Source: Watersipora subatra
Lineage: Eukaryota; Bryozoa; Gymnolaemata; Cheilostomatida; Watersiporidae
DNA length: 64,000 nt
Assembly (NCBI RefSeq): GCF_963576615.1
Contig: NC_088717.1
Coordinates: 40,254,302 to 40,318,301 of the forward strand
Reading direction: 5' to 3'
The notes beneath the pieces are model-generated. The model worked only from the letters and a program-made list of their open reading frames with translations, was not told where the DNA came from and did not search any database. The number at the start of each line of letters is the position of its first letter. The first letter of the stretch is position 1. Both the position numbers and the translations under genes were made by a program. This document shows positions 1 through 12,000 of this stretch, in pieces.

Positions 1-1715
1 AATGCGCAATGACAATAACAGACACTGAGTGGGAATAAACAAGTTCCTACGAACTAGTGTGTTTAATATTTTCTTATCTTGACAGTGTGTCGCTTAAGAA
101 CTTAAACATTAGCTGATATTTTTATGGAAAGTTCATTTCCTCACTGTTTTTAAGTTTGGCGTAGCTCGGACTGAAAAAAAAATTTATTTTTTGAGTTTTC
201 ACAAAGTTATCTTTGTACGAGTAGATAAAAAGTGTTTAATGAATAAGACTGAGCATTACATGAGTAAATAAAAAAAGTTTAGCAACAATAATATCAATTT
301 ATTAATTCAATACTTTATGCTAACCTTAATAACTCAGTACCATTTAAATATGTTATCATATGCATGAGGTTGTAATGTGTCCAAACGAAAAGTCAACAAA
401 TAGCAGTGTTTTGGAACAAAAACCATTAACTATACCAGACACTGCGGTGATTTCTAATGACTTGTTTATAAACATTACTACTATTTCATCCAGCAGGTTC
501 GCTTACACTACTTACACTATAGTATTCACAATCTATCACAGAAATATTGCCAGGAGAAAATCATGTGATCTGCTCTCTGATCTCTTGCAATAATAATCCT
601 TTCAAACTTTGTAAGATGACCAAATTATCTTTACCAAAGTTGTCAATGAATCTATTCAAAATAAGTGATTATTTATAATTATTGCTTAAAAAGTTTGTGA
701 AAAGATTTGAAGAAGTTAGACGCTATCATTCATGTAAATGTTTGACTATGCACTCTAAAAGAACTACACAGTAAATTTTGTCAATGTTCCAAATTTAAAT
801 AGAAGTAGTTTTCCAGAATGTAATATAGGGCATGTCTTTGTGGTAAACAAACATTTTGCTATAAATAGAACTGATGTGAGAAAAAATGTGCATTATATAA
901 TCTGTACAAAAACTGATATCTCTTTTTTAGCATTTATATACATGTATATACCGGTATATAAGGTTTTTGTATTCAGATATTTACTTCATGTGCAAAATAT
1001 ATTATTAAGAGCTACTCAAGCAAAATCATTTGGCTTACAAGATTTTTTTCTTATTTTGCATTTAAAGCGAGTAAAATGATTAGTTGCTTGGAATAAAACT
1101 TTCCCTGTCTTATGTTGTTGGGAACAGTGCCAGGATTAAGAGACCTGTTACTCACAAGCACCCAAAATAAGCAGCTTTTGAAGTTAAGCTGTCACTGATT
1201 GCAGACATTTTAGCAAAAACTGTACTTTTTTATTGATTTTTTGATGACACCAGACTGGCATTTTTCTTACTTAGAAAATATTAAATATAATAAAAAATGA
1301 CGTCATTTGTTTCACGATCCTGCGGATATAAGCGTGTGAGCTAAACTGAGTCACAGAAAGGAAACAGCAACAGTGACATACACAGGAAACAGTGACATAC
1401 ATTGTTGATACTGAGGCACTTTGTATAGGCAACAGTGACATACATTGCTGATACTGAGGCACTTTGTATAGGCTCTCCTTTGCAGCAATTTAATATCTGT
1501 CTGCAAGTAATATAAAAAATGCTATTACACCATTTCAATGATAATTGTTTGTGGTTTTTAAAAAAACTTTTTTGCTATAATATGACAGACAGGTTTATAA
1601 GCTGTACGGTGTTGTTGTATAACTGAGCTGTTGTTATCTTTGTACCCAGAGCCCAGCACCTTAAGCCCCTAATAGTTAAACCAGTTGTTATGGTTTGAGT
1701 TTAGATCTCGGTATA
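1..1715. other. Upstream flank, no gene recognised
   Basis: AT-rich sequence with only short open stretches that lack codon-like composition or recognisable motifs. A short direct duplication (about 35 bp, around 1,380-1,470, containing the word CAGTGACATACATTG) is present. Nothing else could be supported. Confidence 0.5.
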
Positions 1716-1773
1716 ATGGTGGTAATACTGGCTTTGGTTGCGCATTGCATCTTGTCTTTAGCAAAAACGCTTA
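1716..1773 (+). CDS. Candidate first coding exon (signal peptide) of the receptor gene
   Basis: The ATG at 1716 opens a typical signal-peptide-like stretch (MVVILALVAHCILSLA, then KTL). If the exon ends after base 1773, one base is left over; this fits exon 2 at 2245, which needs one, and the joining codon reads Arg. The donor (GTTTGT) is weak, and the frame stays open to 1925, so the true end is uncertain. The assignment rests on position, hydrophobicity and phase only. Confidence 0.25.
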
Positions 1774-2244
1774 GTTTGTTGTGTTATGTAATAGAGAATA
1801 TTAAATGTCTATCGTCTGAGCTTGGAATAGGAGAAATGTCCTATTCTGGAATAGAGTATGTTTTTATTTATGAAGAGACTTTGCTAAGAACATCGAGTTT
1901 CATAAATTTGCTGCAAGTCGCTTAGGTTTTTGTGTAACATAAAACTCTCTAGACTTCATTCTTTTGTAGAATTGACAGACACAAATAATGGATATGCTAG
2001 GTGCGGGAACAAAATAAACAATAACAATTTGGGAAATATAAACAGGTTGTAGCACTTCAGTGAAACTGATAACAAATGTTAAATCTTGTGACTTTTACAA
2101 TTTTTTGATTGATTGCCAGAGAAATTGTGATAGGAAAATATGGTACTACATTTTAAATTTATCTGCTCGTCTACATGTTCATTAACATCATTTAGCATAG
2201 TTGAGTTCTAAACTTTTGCCTAGCAGTTTTTTTATACTTTATAG

Positions 2245-2328
2245 GATATGTAGTAAACAAGTGTCCAGAAGAAACAGATGAAAGTCTAAGGACTTTGTGT
2301 AGTGATGCAAGCAACGGAATCGTTTCAG
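2245..2328 (+). CDS. Receptor exon 2: start of Cys module 1
   Basis: The acceptor TATAG and donor CAG|GTAACA bound 84 bases, with two leading bases and one trailing base. The exon encodes the CP...LC half of the first module (VVNKCPEETDESLRTLCS). It matches the equivalent half-modules at 5,100, 9,740 and 13,530. It is too short for ordinary ORF finding and was found by module homology and phase. Confidence 0.7.
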
Positions 2329-3444
2329 GTAACATTGAAAGCTACACTAGGGCCTTCAAATATGCACAACTAGTGTCTGGCGCACTTAACTAGCTCGGTG
2401 TCAGGGGTGCTATTACTGTAGACTTCTGAAGCTCTTGTCCGCATTTATAATAATTAAGCGCTAATATATAATCACCTGCATCCTTCTCAACCGTGAGTTA
2501 TCACCATAAAGTATTTGTAAACTCTCATTTCTCATCGCTCTTCAAACTGTTATATTATTCATTTCTTTTAGCATTTATCAGGTACCTTGAAATCAAATGC
2601 CTGTCAGTTTCTACAAATGGCTTGCAAAGCATGGTGTTCCTCGGTTTCGTTCACTTTTTAAGCTGAGATGAGTTCTATAAAAGTTAATTTGAATTATATA
2701 ATTTAATGAATTTTTAACTCAAATTTTTTCAGTTTAGTGGAGTAAAATTTGAATTGTGAAGATAACCAAATTATATTCGAAGAATAGCAATGCTTAGTAG
2801 TTACAAATATCTGAAACTATTTGAACCATTTAGATCTTATTAGCTTTTCTACAAATTTATCAATAACAAATAATATTGATTAAGTTTAAAAGCTTCATTA
2901 GAGCTTCACCAGTCATTATTTTCAAAATTTTTCTTTAAATGTTATAAATATAAATATTTACCGAGCAACCAGCAACCACCTGTTGAGTTTACTTTTTTAG
3001 AACGCTTTTATGGATTGCTCTACTCATTCAGATAATGTCTCGTAATCTCGGTGCAAACATTTAGATAAAACATAACAAAAAATGTGAAACATAATACAAA
3101 CATTAATGAATTAGTAACATCAGTTAACACAATACTTTCAACTAGAATTATGCATCTGTTGTAGAGCTAAGTATATCAAACTGGCCTGTGACAGCATATT
3201 ACACCGGAGTTACTTACAGTAATATGTACTGCGCCTTGTGCAATGGGGCACTGAGCCCCGCAACAGACAATGATCTGTCGGATGTATTTGATAGCCGGAA
3301 AGCTCTGCAGTTCTGGACTAAAGACATCTACTGTAGAAATTCTACTATAGATCTTATAGCAAATGACGAGCAGTATTATATAACTCCACAGAAGCTTCAA
3401 GAGTTGGTTGAAGAAAGGTAAGACTCAATCAAAGATTAGGCATC

Positions 3445-3476
<32 letters not shown>

Positions 3477-6009
3477 TAATAACTGTAATAATAGCAATAT
3501 TAATAACTGTAATAGGAACAGCTCACATATTGAGGAAGGTCTTCTCTTAGCGAAATTTAGGAAGATGTTGGATCCTTTGATCTTTTGTTAAGGCCCGGAT
3601 CCAACAAGGACTAAAACCAGTCACCTACCACCACACGACTGTGAAGAAAAACTTTTATAATAACAGTAACAATAAGAATAATAACAATAATAATAATAAA
3701 TATAATAATAATTATAATAATAACTGTATTAATGATAAACTAAAGTAAAAAACAAAGTTTCAAGAAAGTAATTGTCAAAAATGTTATTTTGTTTCCGTTT
3801 ACTAAAAGATAAATACGCTTGCACTAGCTTTAATTATGGTAAATTTACTGAAGTGATTGTTTCACCTAAAAATATGATTTACTTTAGTCAATAGAAAGCA
3901 GTATCTAGTTCACTAAGGCTATGTAAGATGAAGTCGCAAGCTACAAGCTATATAGTAGATACCGTAATGCGAGTCAATGCTTACACATTATCATTGTATA
4001 AGAACAGTGTAAAATATATTTTTGCACATTCGCAGAACTCAGGCAACTCACGCAGAACTCAGGCAACAAGGTTGTTAAGAGAATTTCCCAAGTTAATAGT
4101 GATAACCTTTATCTTAGTTTTATGTTTATTAACCTTCTGACTGAATGAGAATTCAGTTGTAACAATTCTGTAAGTTATAGCTTAACATTTAAATTAGATA
4201 TGGCAGATATCAAAGCTGGAAGCTCAACAAACAGACATATCAATATTATGATGATATCTGAGTGCTAAGTAGTTACAGCTATTGTGTTTATATTTCAATG
4301 ACTTTTACCTGAGTGGGAAAATATTGAGGTATTTAATACTAATACAAATGTACTCAACAGCAAGTTTTTAATTGTGCCAGACTGCATTACCATGTATATC
4401 CAAGGTAAAACAATATATTACAATATTAAATGTATATTAGAAAATTTTAAAATAGAAGTTTTATGTTATACATGTACATACATTTAGTAAGCATTCAAGT
4501 AAAACAAAATACAAATGCATAAATAGAGTCTGTTTTCCGCTGTAATAAATTGATTTGTTATTCTATTAGATGAAGAAAAAAATAATGTTAGAATATTGAG
4601 AAGTGAGTTGATGGGAATATAAAAGAGAAAAAATAACTTAAGCTGGAAATTATTGAGAAAAAATAATCGTAATTTTATGGCATCAAATGTTTTTTTTTCG
4701 CAAATGTTTGTGAATTTATTATTTCTGTTTTTTTGACTGTCATTAATTCTTCTATCTTTAAAGTATATCCCTTTCTTACCATACACATAAGCTACATGTA
4801 GGTGTAGCAGGTATTCTTATGAAATCAATCAGATGTTTTTGTCTTTGATTGATGGCAAGAAAGGCTTGAAGACAACTACGACAGGGAACAGTTTTTTCTC
4901 TACTTTTAAGGTGCAGAATTTGGAACTATTGACCTACTGCATGAGGGTTGAATGTTTAGCATAGTTTATTGCATGTTATGTTTGCATTGATCGAAAATCA
5001 TGAGATATCTGTTATTTTTCTCTTCACGACACTTGTTATCAATTGCAGAAATTGCTGGGCTGATACCACACCAACACCAATTGGTATCCATCGAGACAAC
5101 TGCGGACAATTAGTGAACCATTGTCCAGAACTTTACCCACATGCAGCACTCAGCAACCTGTGCAGATATGGACCTGTAAATGAAGTCTGCATCAACCAGA
5201 CAGAAACGTATCCATGTGAGAGTGGATCTTACAGAAATATATTTTGCCAGAAATGCTGGGGAAACAAAGAGCCTATCCTGTTAAAGGAAACTGCGCTTCC
5301 AGCAAATGGTGGGTAACAAGAATGCACAAGAAGATTTTACATATTTCTATTTGCAGTATACAAAACACGTTAGGTTTTAAGAGGAGCTTGAGGGCATGGC
5401 TATTGGGATAATTTTTTTTAACTATAATGCTCAATATATTTTTGCTTGTAATCTGCCATCTAGGTCCGCACTAAATATTAGCTTTTGCTATCGCGCACAT
5501 GACCTCATCATCACCTTCTCTAGATGCTCGTTGTCTAGTTTTCATTTCTTTTGTATATACTCATATATTATTGATGAAAAAAAGCAAACAAACAAACATG
5601 TGGAGGTAAAAAATAAGCGATTCCAGAATTAAATGAGTATAATCTAGTTTGTGAACAGCGAATTATTTTAGTCGCACAAAACATACTGACAGGATGTATT
5701 AACTGGTTCTGTTATAATTGAATAGTGTTGAAGTTCGGTGCTGTTTGTATTATTGTTATAAGAAGTCTGGCTTGCCAGACAAACACCAGCAGGTTGGCTA
5801 GTTCCGAGCCATAGCTAAAGACTGAAATCATTTGTTATTACTCTCTATATGTTAGCAGCGATTTTCACCAGTTAACATAAGTGTCTGCTAGAGGCAGATC
5901 ATAATACTGAGATTTGATTCTCTTTTCATAAAACCTATTTTATTTTGTCATTGCATGTGTGCATGTGTGTGGATATGTGTGTGTGCGTGTGTGCATGCAT
6001 GTGTGTGTG

Positions 6010-6045
<36 letters not shown>

Positions 6046-9000
6046 TGTGTGTGTGTGTGTGTGTGTCTGTCTGTTAGTCCACAAAAACACTGTGGGTTTC
6101 CACATTTTTTGCCCAATTTCATTCAAATTTCACCAGCATACGCTTTGTGCCATCTGTGAGGTCGCTAGAATATTTAGTTTCACATCGTCGCTTGATTTCT
6201 TTGAACCAGCCTCTTAAACCCCCACCTGAAGGCCATCTGATTGAAAGTGAGAGGAATCCTAGGCATTGCTGGGCTCACAGCTAGTATTCACTATTGGTTA
6301 GTTACGACTTTGACTAGCCAACAGAAATGTCTGTTAGAGACAGGTCCCAATACTGAGATTAGAATAGGCATTAATCTTAATTTTAATTAACATTCCATAG
6401 TTATGTGAACTCAATCCTACGTGTAGCTTAATTAAGGCAATTATTCATCTTGTCATCTTCCATTCAAGGTTCTATTGTATATCCAAGAATTTCTACATTC
6501 ACTATGTTTCCATGGTGCGCAGTACTGCGAAGCAGCCCCCTCCGAAGTCGAGGGGATTGTACGTTTCCATACTGCGCAGTGGTTTTCAGCAAATACTGCA
6601 AATTAGCCAGAGAAGAGAACTTGTATAAATTGAATCGCCTGATGGAGAACTAGAATTGATCACGGATACCGAACGTCATAAACGGTCTTTTTATGATTCT
6701 GTCGTCATTATACTTTTATTTACAATACACATTCACAAGGTTTTACAAACCTTAACACACTTTTTACATAGTAATATATTTTTAATAAGTATTTTTAAGT
6801 AATATATTATTTAAACGTTAATTTAGGACTTGCCACCTATTTTTCGAAAAGTGTTGGCATCGATAACAAAGTCCAGGAAAGTAATCACCTCATCATCCTC
6901 GTGAATGCAGACCATAATTAAATTTAGGTGAAAGAAGATCGGAAGAATAGTAAAAAAACAAGATTAGCGGGATAACATTTGTACTAGTTTATGGCCCTCG
7001 AAGAATCCGGCTCCACGGCATGAGAGCTATGCGCAGCCACTGCGCAGTCGCTGTTTCCTTGCTGCGAATTTGCACTGGCTTCGCACTGATCAGTGCGCAG
7101 TGATTTCAGTGCGAAGACGCCGTTTCCATGATTCGGAGATAGCGCAACTCCGAAGCACTGCGCATCATGGAAACAGTGCTTCATAAGTTAGAAGTTCATT
7201 AGCCTCTAGTTTTTCTAACGCAATGCCCAGTTTGCTAATCTTTATCTATTATTATTATCTTTACTAGTATTATTGTTGTTATCATCTCTGTTATTACAAG
7301 TAATCATTATTCAGCGGTTACATTGCAGGTGTACTGCTCATGAGTGCTCAGCCTAAGATTCAGCAACATGGAAATGAAACAAGATTTAGTTCTGACAGCT
7401 ACCAAGCGCCAGTTTCTTTCTCACAGGAAGTTTTAAGCGTAACCAATGACAACATGGTTGACTATCAAAGATTTTCACCAATCAGTGGTGAGGCATTGAC
7501 TTAGACAAATGACCTCTTTTGAACAACCTACTTTATTTAACGTTTATTTTGTTTGCATTTCATGTCTACCTGTGCATCAGAAAAGTCATAATGAACTATG
7601 TTGTCAGAACCGCTGCTAGTCAGCAATTAAAATAGTAATTTTATCAACTCATCTGTGGAGTTTTGCATATTATGACAAATATGATTATATATTCTCACAT
7701 ATTATGACAAGTATTATGATATATTCTCACGTATTATGACAAATATTATAATATATTCTCACATATCATGACAAATACTATGATATATTCTCACATATTA
7801 TGACAAATACTATTATATACTCTCACATATTATGACAGTTGACGAAGAAGAATTCTGGGATTTAGGAAGTATTTTCTGCCGAAGTAACTACAGCAGAGTT
7901 TGTGGGGAGTTTATAGTATTTCCTAATGAAGGATGCTCAAGTCTAGGATGCGGTGATGGAAGAGTACAGGATCTGACAAACAGTTGCGCGGTCGCTGAGG
8001 CTTATGTGTATAACCAACAACTTAGGCTGTCAAGGTCATTTTATTGGGCTGATGCCTTACTAGCGGCAAGACATCGTTCCTGCCACAAGGATGAAAAGGA
8101 TAGAACTTGCAGGTGAGATATGGAGTAAATTGAATAAATTAGAGTTCATTCAACTCTTACAATTCTAAACTATTTTAGACAAAGTTTCATTTAATGCCTT
8201 TAATTGGCTATATCGCATGGTAGCTCAATGTTGGTCTCAGAGCTTTTAGATGGCTATATCGCATGGTAGCTCAATGTTGGTCTCAGAGCTTTTAGATGGC
8301 TATATCGCATGGTAGCTCAATGTTGGTCTCTGAGCTTTTAGATGGCTATATCGCATGGTAGCTCAATGTTGGTCTCTGAGCTTTTAGATGGCTATATCGC
8401 ATGGTAGCTCAATGTTGGTCTCTGAGCTTTTTGAGGGCTATATCGCATGTTAGCTCAATGTTGGTCTCTGAGCTTTTTGAGGGCTATATCGCATAGTAGC
8501 TCAATGTTGGTCTCTGAGCTTTTAGATGGCTATATCGCATGCTAGCTCAATTTTGGTCTCTGAGCTTCTAGACAAATATAAATATGATGCCATTTTTCAA
8601 TTGTGTCAAGTGGCACTAGAGTAAAATAGAAATAACAACAGTTTCCATTTGTTAGTAAATCAATGAAATAATGCGCACGCACGCCATACAGTTGTACAGA
8701 AATAATTTGCATATGTATAAACTTTTATTTGGCAGTCTATAATCTTTGTATTATAAAAATTTATTTTACACACAGTGCCACGAAAATACATAAATAAATA
8801 AAATGGTATTGCCATGAGGTGCCATCAATGTGAAAACAAAACTGTTAACAAGTAAGACTTAAAACTACTAAGCTCGGGTCTATACCTTATCTCTTTTGAC
8901 AAAAGACTGAAAGACTTACCAATACACTTTTTGAGTGCATATTTTGGTAAGTACGAAATATAATCATCAGGTCATTGATATCTGTTACTTAAGAATTCAA

Positions 9001-12000
9001 TCATATCAGTGATATATGAAGGTGTTAAACTATTCAGTATTTTAAATCCAACAATGTTAGTAACATAAATTAGGATATATATGGCAGTGGGAGAGCATTG
9101 GTAATATTTTAATAGTGTTTATGAGTCAATAATTAATTACAAAGAATGTTTCATCTTGACTTGTTTAAAATGAAGCACACCAAATTATTTATCTTTAATC
9201 CTTCCATAAAAGAATCTATTTTTCTCTTTGTTGTGGTTATAATTATAAGTAAATGTACTTATGAATAACAGGCATATAAAAATACCGTTTCGGCCATGAA
9301 CATATGTAGTGATAAGCTCGAAACCTTGAAAAACATATAACATTACAATACTAAGATCATACAAAACCTTTACGCAGTGACAAAAAAGCAAATTGTGCCA
9401 TGTGATTTTAAAAATGGAAAGTTATTTTCTTCCTTTCAAATTTTACAAAAGAATTTACTAAAGATATATAGCTAATTGGTTACCAACTTTACTAGAAGGA
9501 AAACATTTGGTCTAAAACCATATTTGATGGTCATAAGTAGGGAGAGAAAAATAGTTCCTTAGTTCTCAGTAGCTTTATGTTGTTTCAGCTGTGACTCGAG
9601 ATGTCATTACTTTGGAGATTGCTGTGCTGATGCAGCTTCTTTGTCTTCTGATCACCAACCAATCTCCCTGTTCAAGCAATCAAAGTGGACATGCTACAAC
9701 TACAACCAGTCCAACAAATATGGTGCTGTGGTTATTGACTCGTGTCCAGATAACTCTCTGTGTGCAGCAGACAGTATTGAAGAAGGGCATCCTCTAAATT
9801 GGATCGTAACCGATAAAACTACTGGTCTAACGTAAGCACATCTCTCATAATAATAAAATGTTAAAATTTTGTTTTTATAAACAATACAATTTTCATTGTC
9901 ATTGCTAAAATGTGAGTCAATGAAAATCTTTACTAGTAACAGTAATAAGAAGCAGTAACCCATAGCTAGAAACAGCAGTTGGTTACAGTAACTAATAACA
10001 GCAACTAATAGTGATAAACAGTATTTGTAACTATTAACAGTAACTATTCAAATAACTAATATTAACCAGTAACAGTAAGTAGTAACAGTAAGTAGCAACA
10101 GTAACCAGTAACAGTTACTAGTAACTGTTACTGGTTACTATTACTACTTACTGTTACTATTTACTGTTAATATTAGTTATTTGAATAGTTACTGTTACTA
10201 GTAACAGTAACTAGTTACAGTAAGTACTACATTATGAGACTACATTTGAACAGTAGCATGTATCAATAGTAACAGTAACTAGTTACAGTAAGTACTACAT
10301 TATGAGACTACATTTGAACAGTAGCATGTATCAATAGTAACAGTAACTAGTTACAGTAAGTACTACATTATGAGACTACATTTGAACAGTAGCACGTATC
10401 AATAGTAACAGTAACTAGTTACAGTAAGTACTACATTATGAGACTACATTTGAACAGTAGCATGTATCAATAGTAACAGTAACTAGTTACAGTAAGTACT
10501 ACATTATGAGACTACATTTGAACAGTAGCATGTATCAATAGTAACAGTAACTAGTTACAGTAAGTACTACATTATGAGACTACATTTGAACAGTAGCATG
10601 TATCAATAGTAACAGTAACTAGTTACAGTAAGTACTACATTATGAGACTACATTTGAACAGTAGCATGTATCAATAGTAACAGTAACTAGTTACAGTAAG
10701 TACTACATTATGAGACTACATTTGAACAGTAGCACGTATCAATAGTAACAGTAACTAGTTACAGTAAGTACTACATTATGAGACTACATTTGAACAGTAG
10801 CATGTATCAATAGTAACAGTAACTAGTTACAGTAAGTACTACATTATGAGACTACATTTGAACAGTAGCATGTATCAATTGTAACAGTAACTAGTTACAG
10901 TAAGTACTACATTATGAGACTACATTTGAACAGTAGCATGTATCAATAGTAACAGTAACTAGTTACAGTAAGTACTACATTATGAGACTACATTTGAACA
11001 GTAGCATGTATCAATTGTAACAGTAACTAGTTACAGTAAGTACTACATTATGAGACTACATTTGAACAGTAGCATGTATCAATAGTAACAGTAACTAGTT
11101 ACAGTAAGTACTACATTATGAGACTACATTTGAACAGTAGCATGTATCAATAGTAACAGTAACTAGTTACAGTAAGTACTACATTATGAGACTACATTTG
11201 AACAGTAGCATGTATCAATAGTAACAGTAACTAGTTACAGTAAGTACTACATTATGAGACTACATTTGAACAGTAGCATGTATCAATAGTAACAGTAACT
11301 AGTTACAGTAAGTACTACATTATGAGACTACATTTGAACAGTAGCATGTATCAATAGTAACAGTAACTAGTTACAGTAAGTACTACATTATGAGACTACA
11401 TTTGAACAGTAGCATGTATCAATAGTAACAGTAACTAGTTACAGTAAGTACTACATTATGAGACTACATTTGAACAGTAGCATGTATCAATAGTAACAGT
11501 AACTAGTTACAGTAACTACATTATGAGACTACATTTGAACAGTAGCATGTATCAATAGTAACAGTAACTAGTTACAGTAAGTACTACATTATGAGACTAC
11601 ATTTGAACAGTAGCATGTATCAATAGTAACAGTAACTAGTTACAGTAAGTACTACATTATGAGACTACATTTGAACAGTAGCATGTATCAATAGTAACAG
11701 TAACTAGTTACAGTAACTACATTATGAGACTACATTTGAACAGTAGCATGTATCAATAGTACAAATAGATCTGTAATTTAGCTTAATAAATTTAATCATT
11801 TAGATTTTATCAGTTTTTCCACAAACTCATCTTTAACAAACAATATTTATTAAATCTAAAAGCTTCATTAGAGCAATGATATAAACTACCCCTCTCTCCC
11901 CCCCCCCCAAGGATAGGGCGACGACTATCATATGGCCGGGGTTTAATGATTGCGCTCTGTTGGGATGAACTCAAACATAGCACCACAACAAAAAATATGC

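Noticed and set aside
360..593. Open frame as a possible upstream receptor exon
   Set aside because: No Cys-module pattern, no fitting splice sites or phase.
5935..6217. Several His/Thr- and Cys/Val-rich open frames
   Set aside because: Translation of the GT/GTGC microsatellite.
10200..11757. Regular repeats that look like a CRISPR array
   Set aside because: Units are head-to-tail with no unique spacers, in an animal intron. It is a minisatellite.
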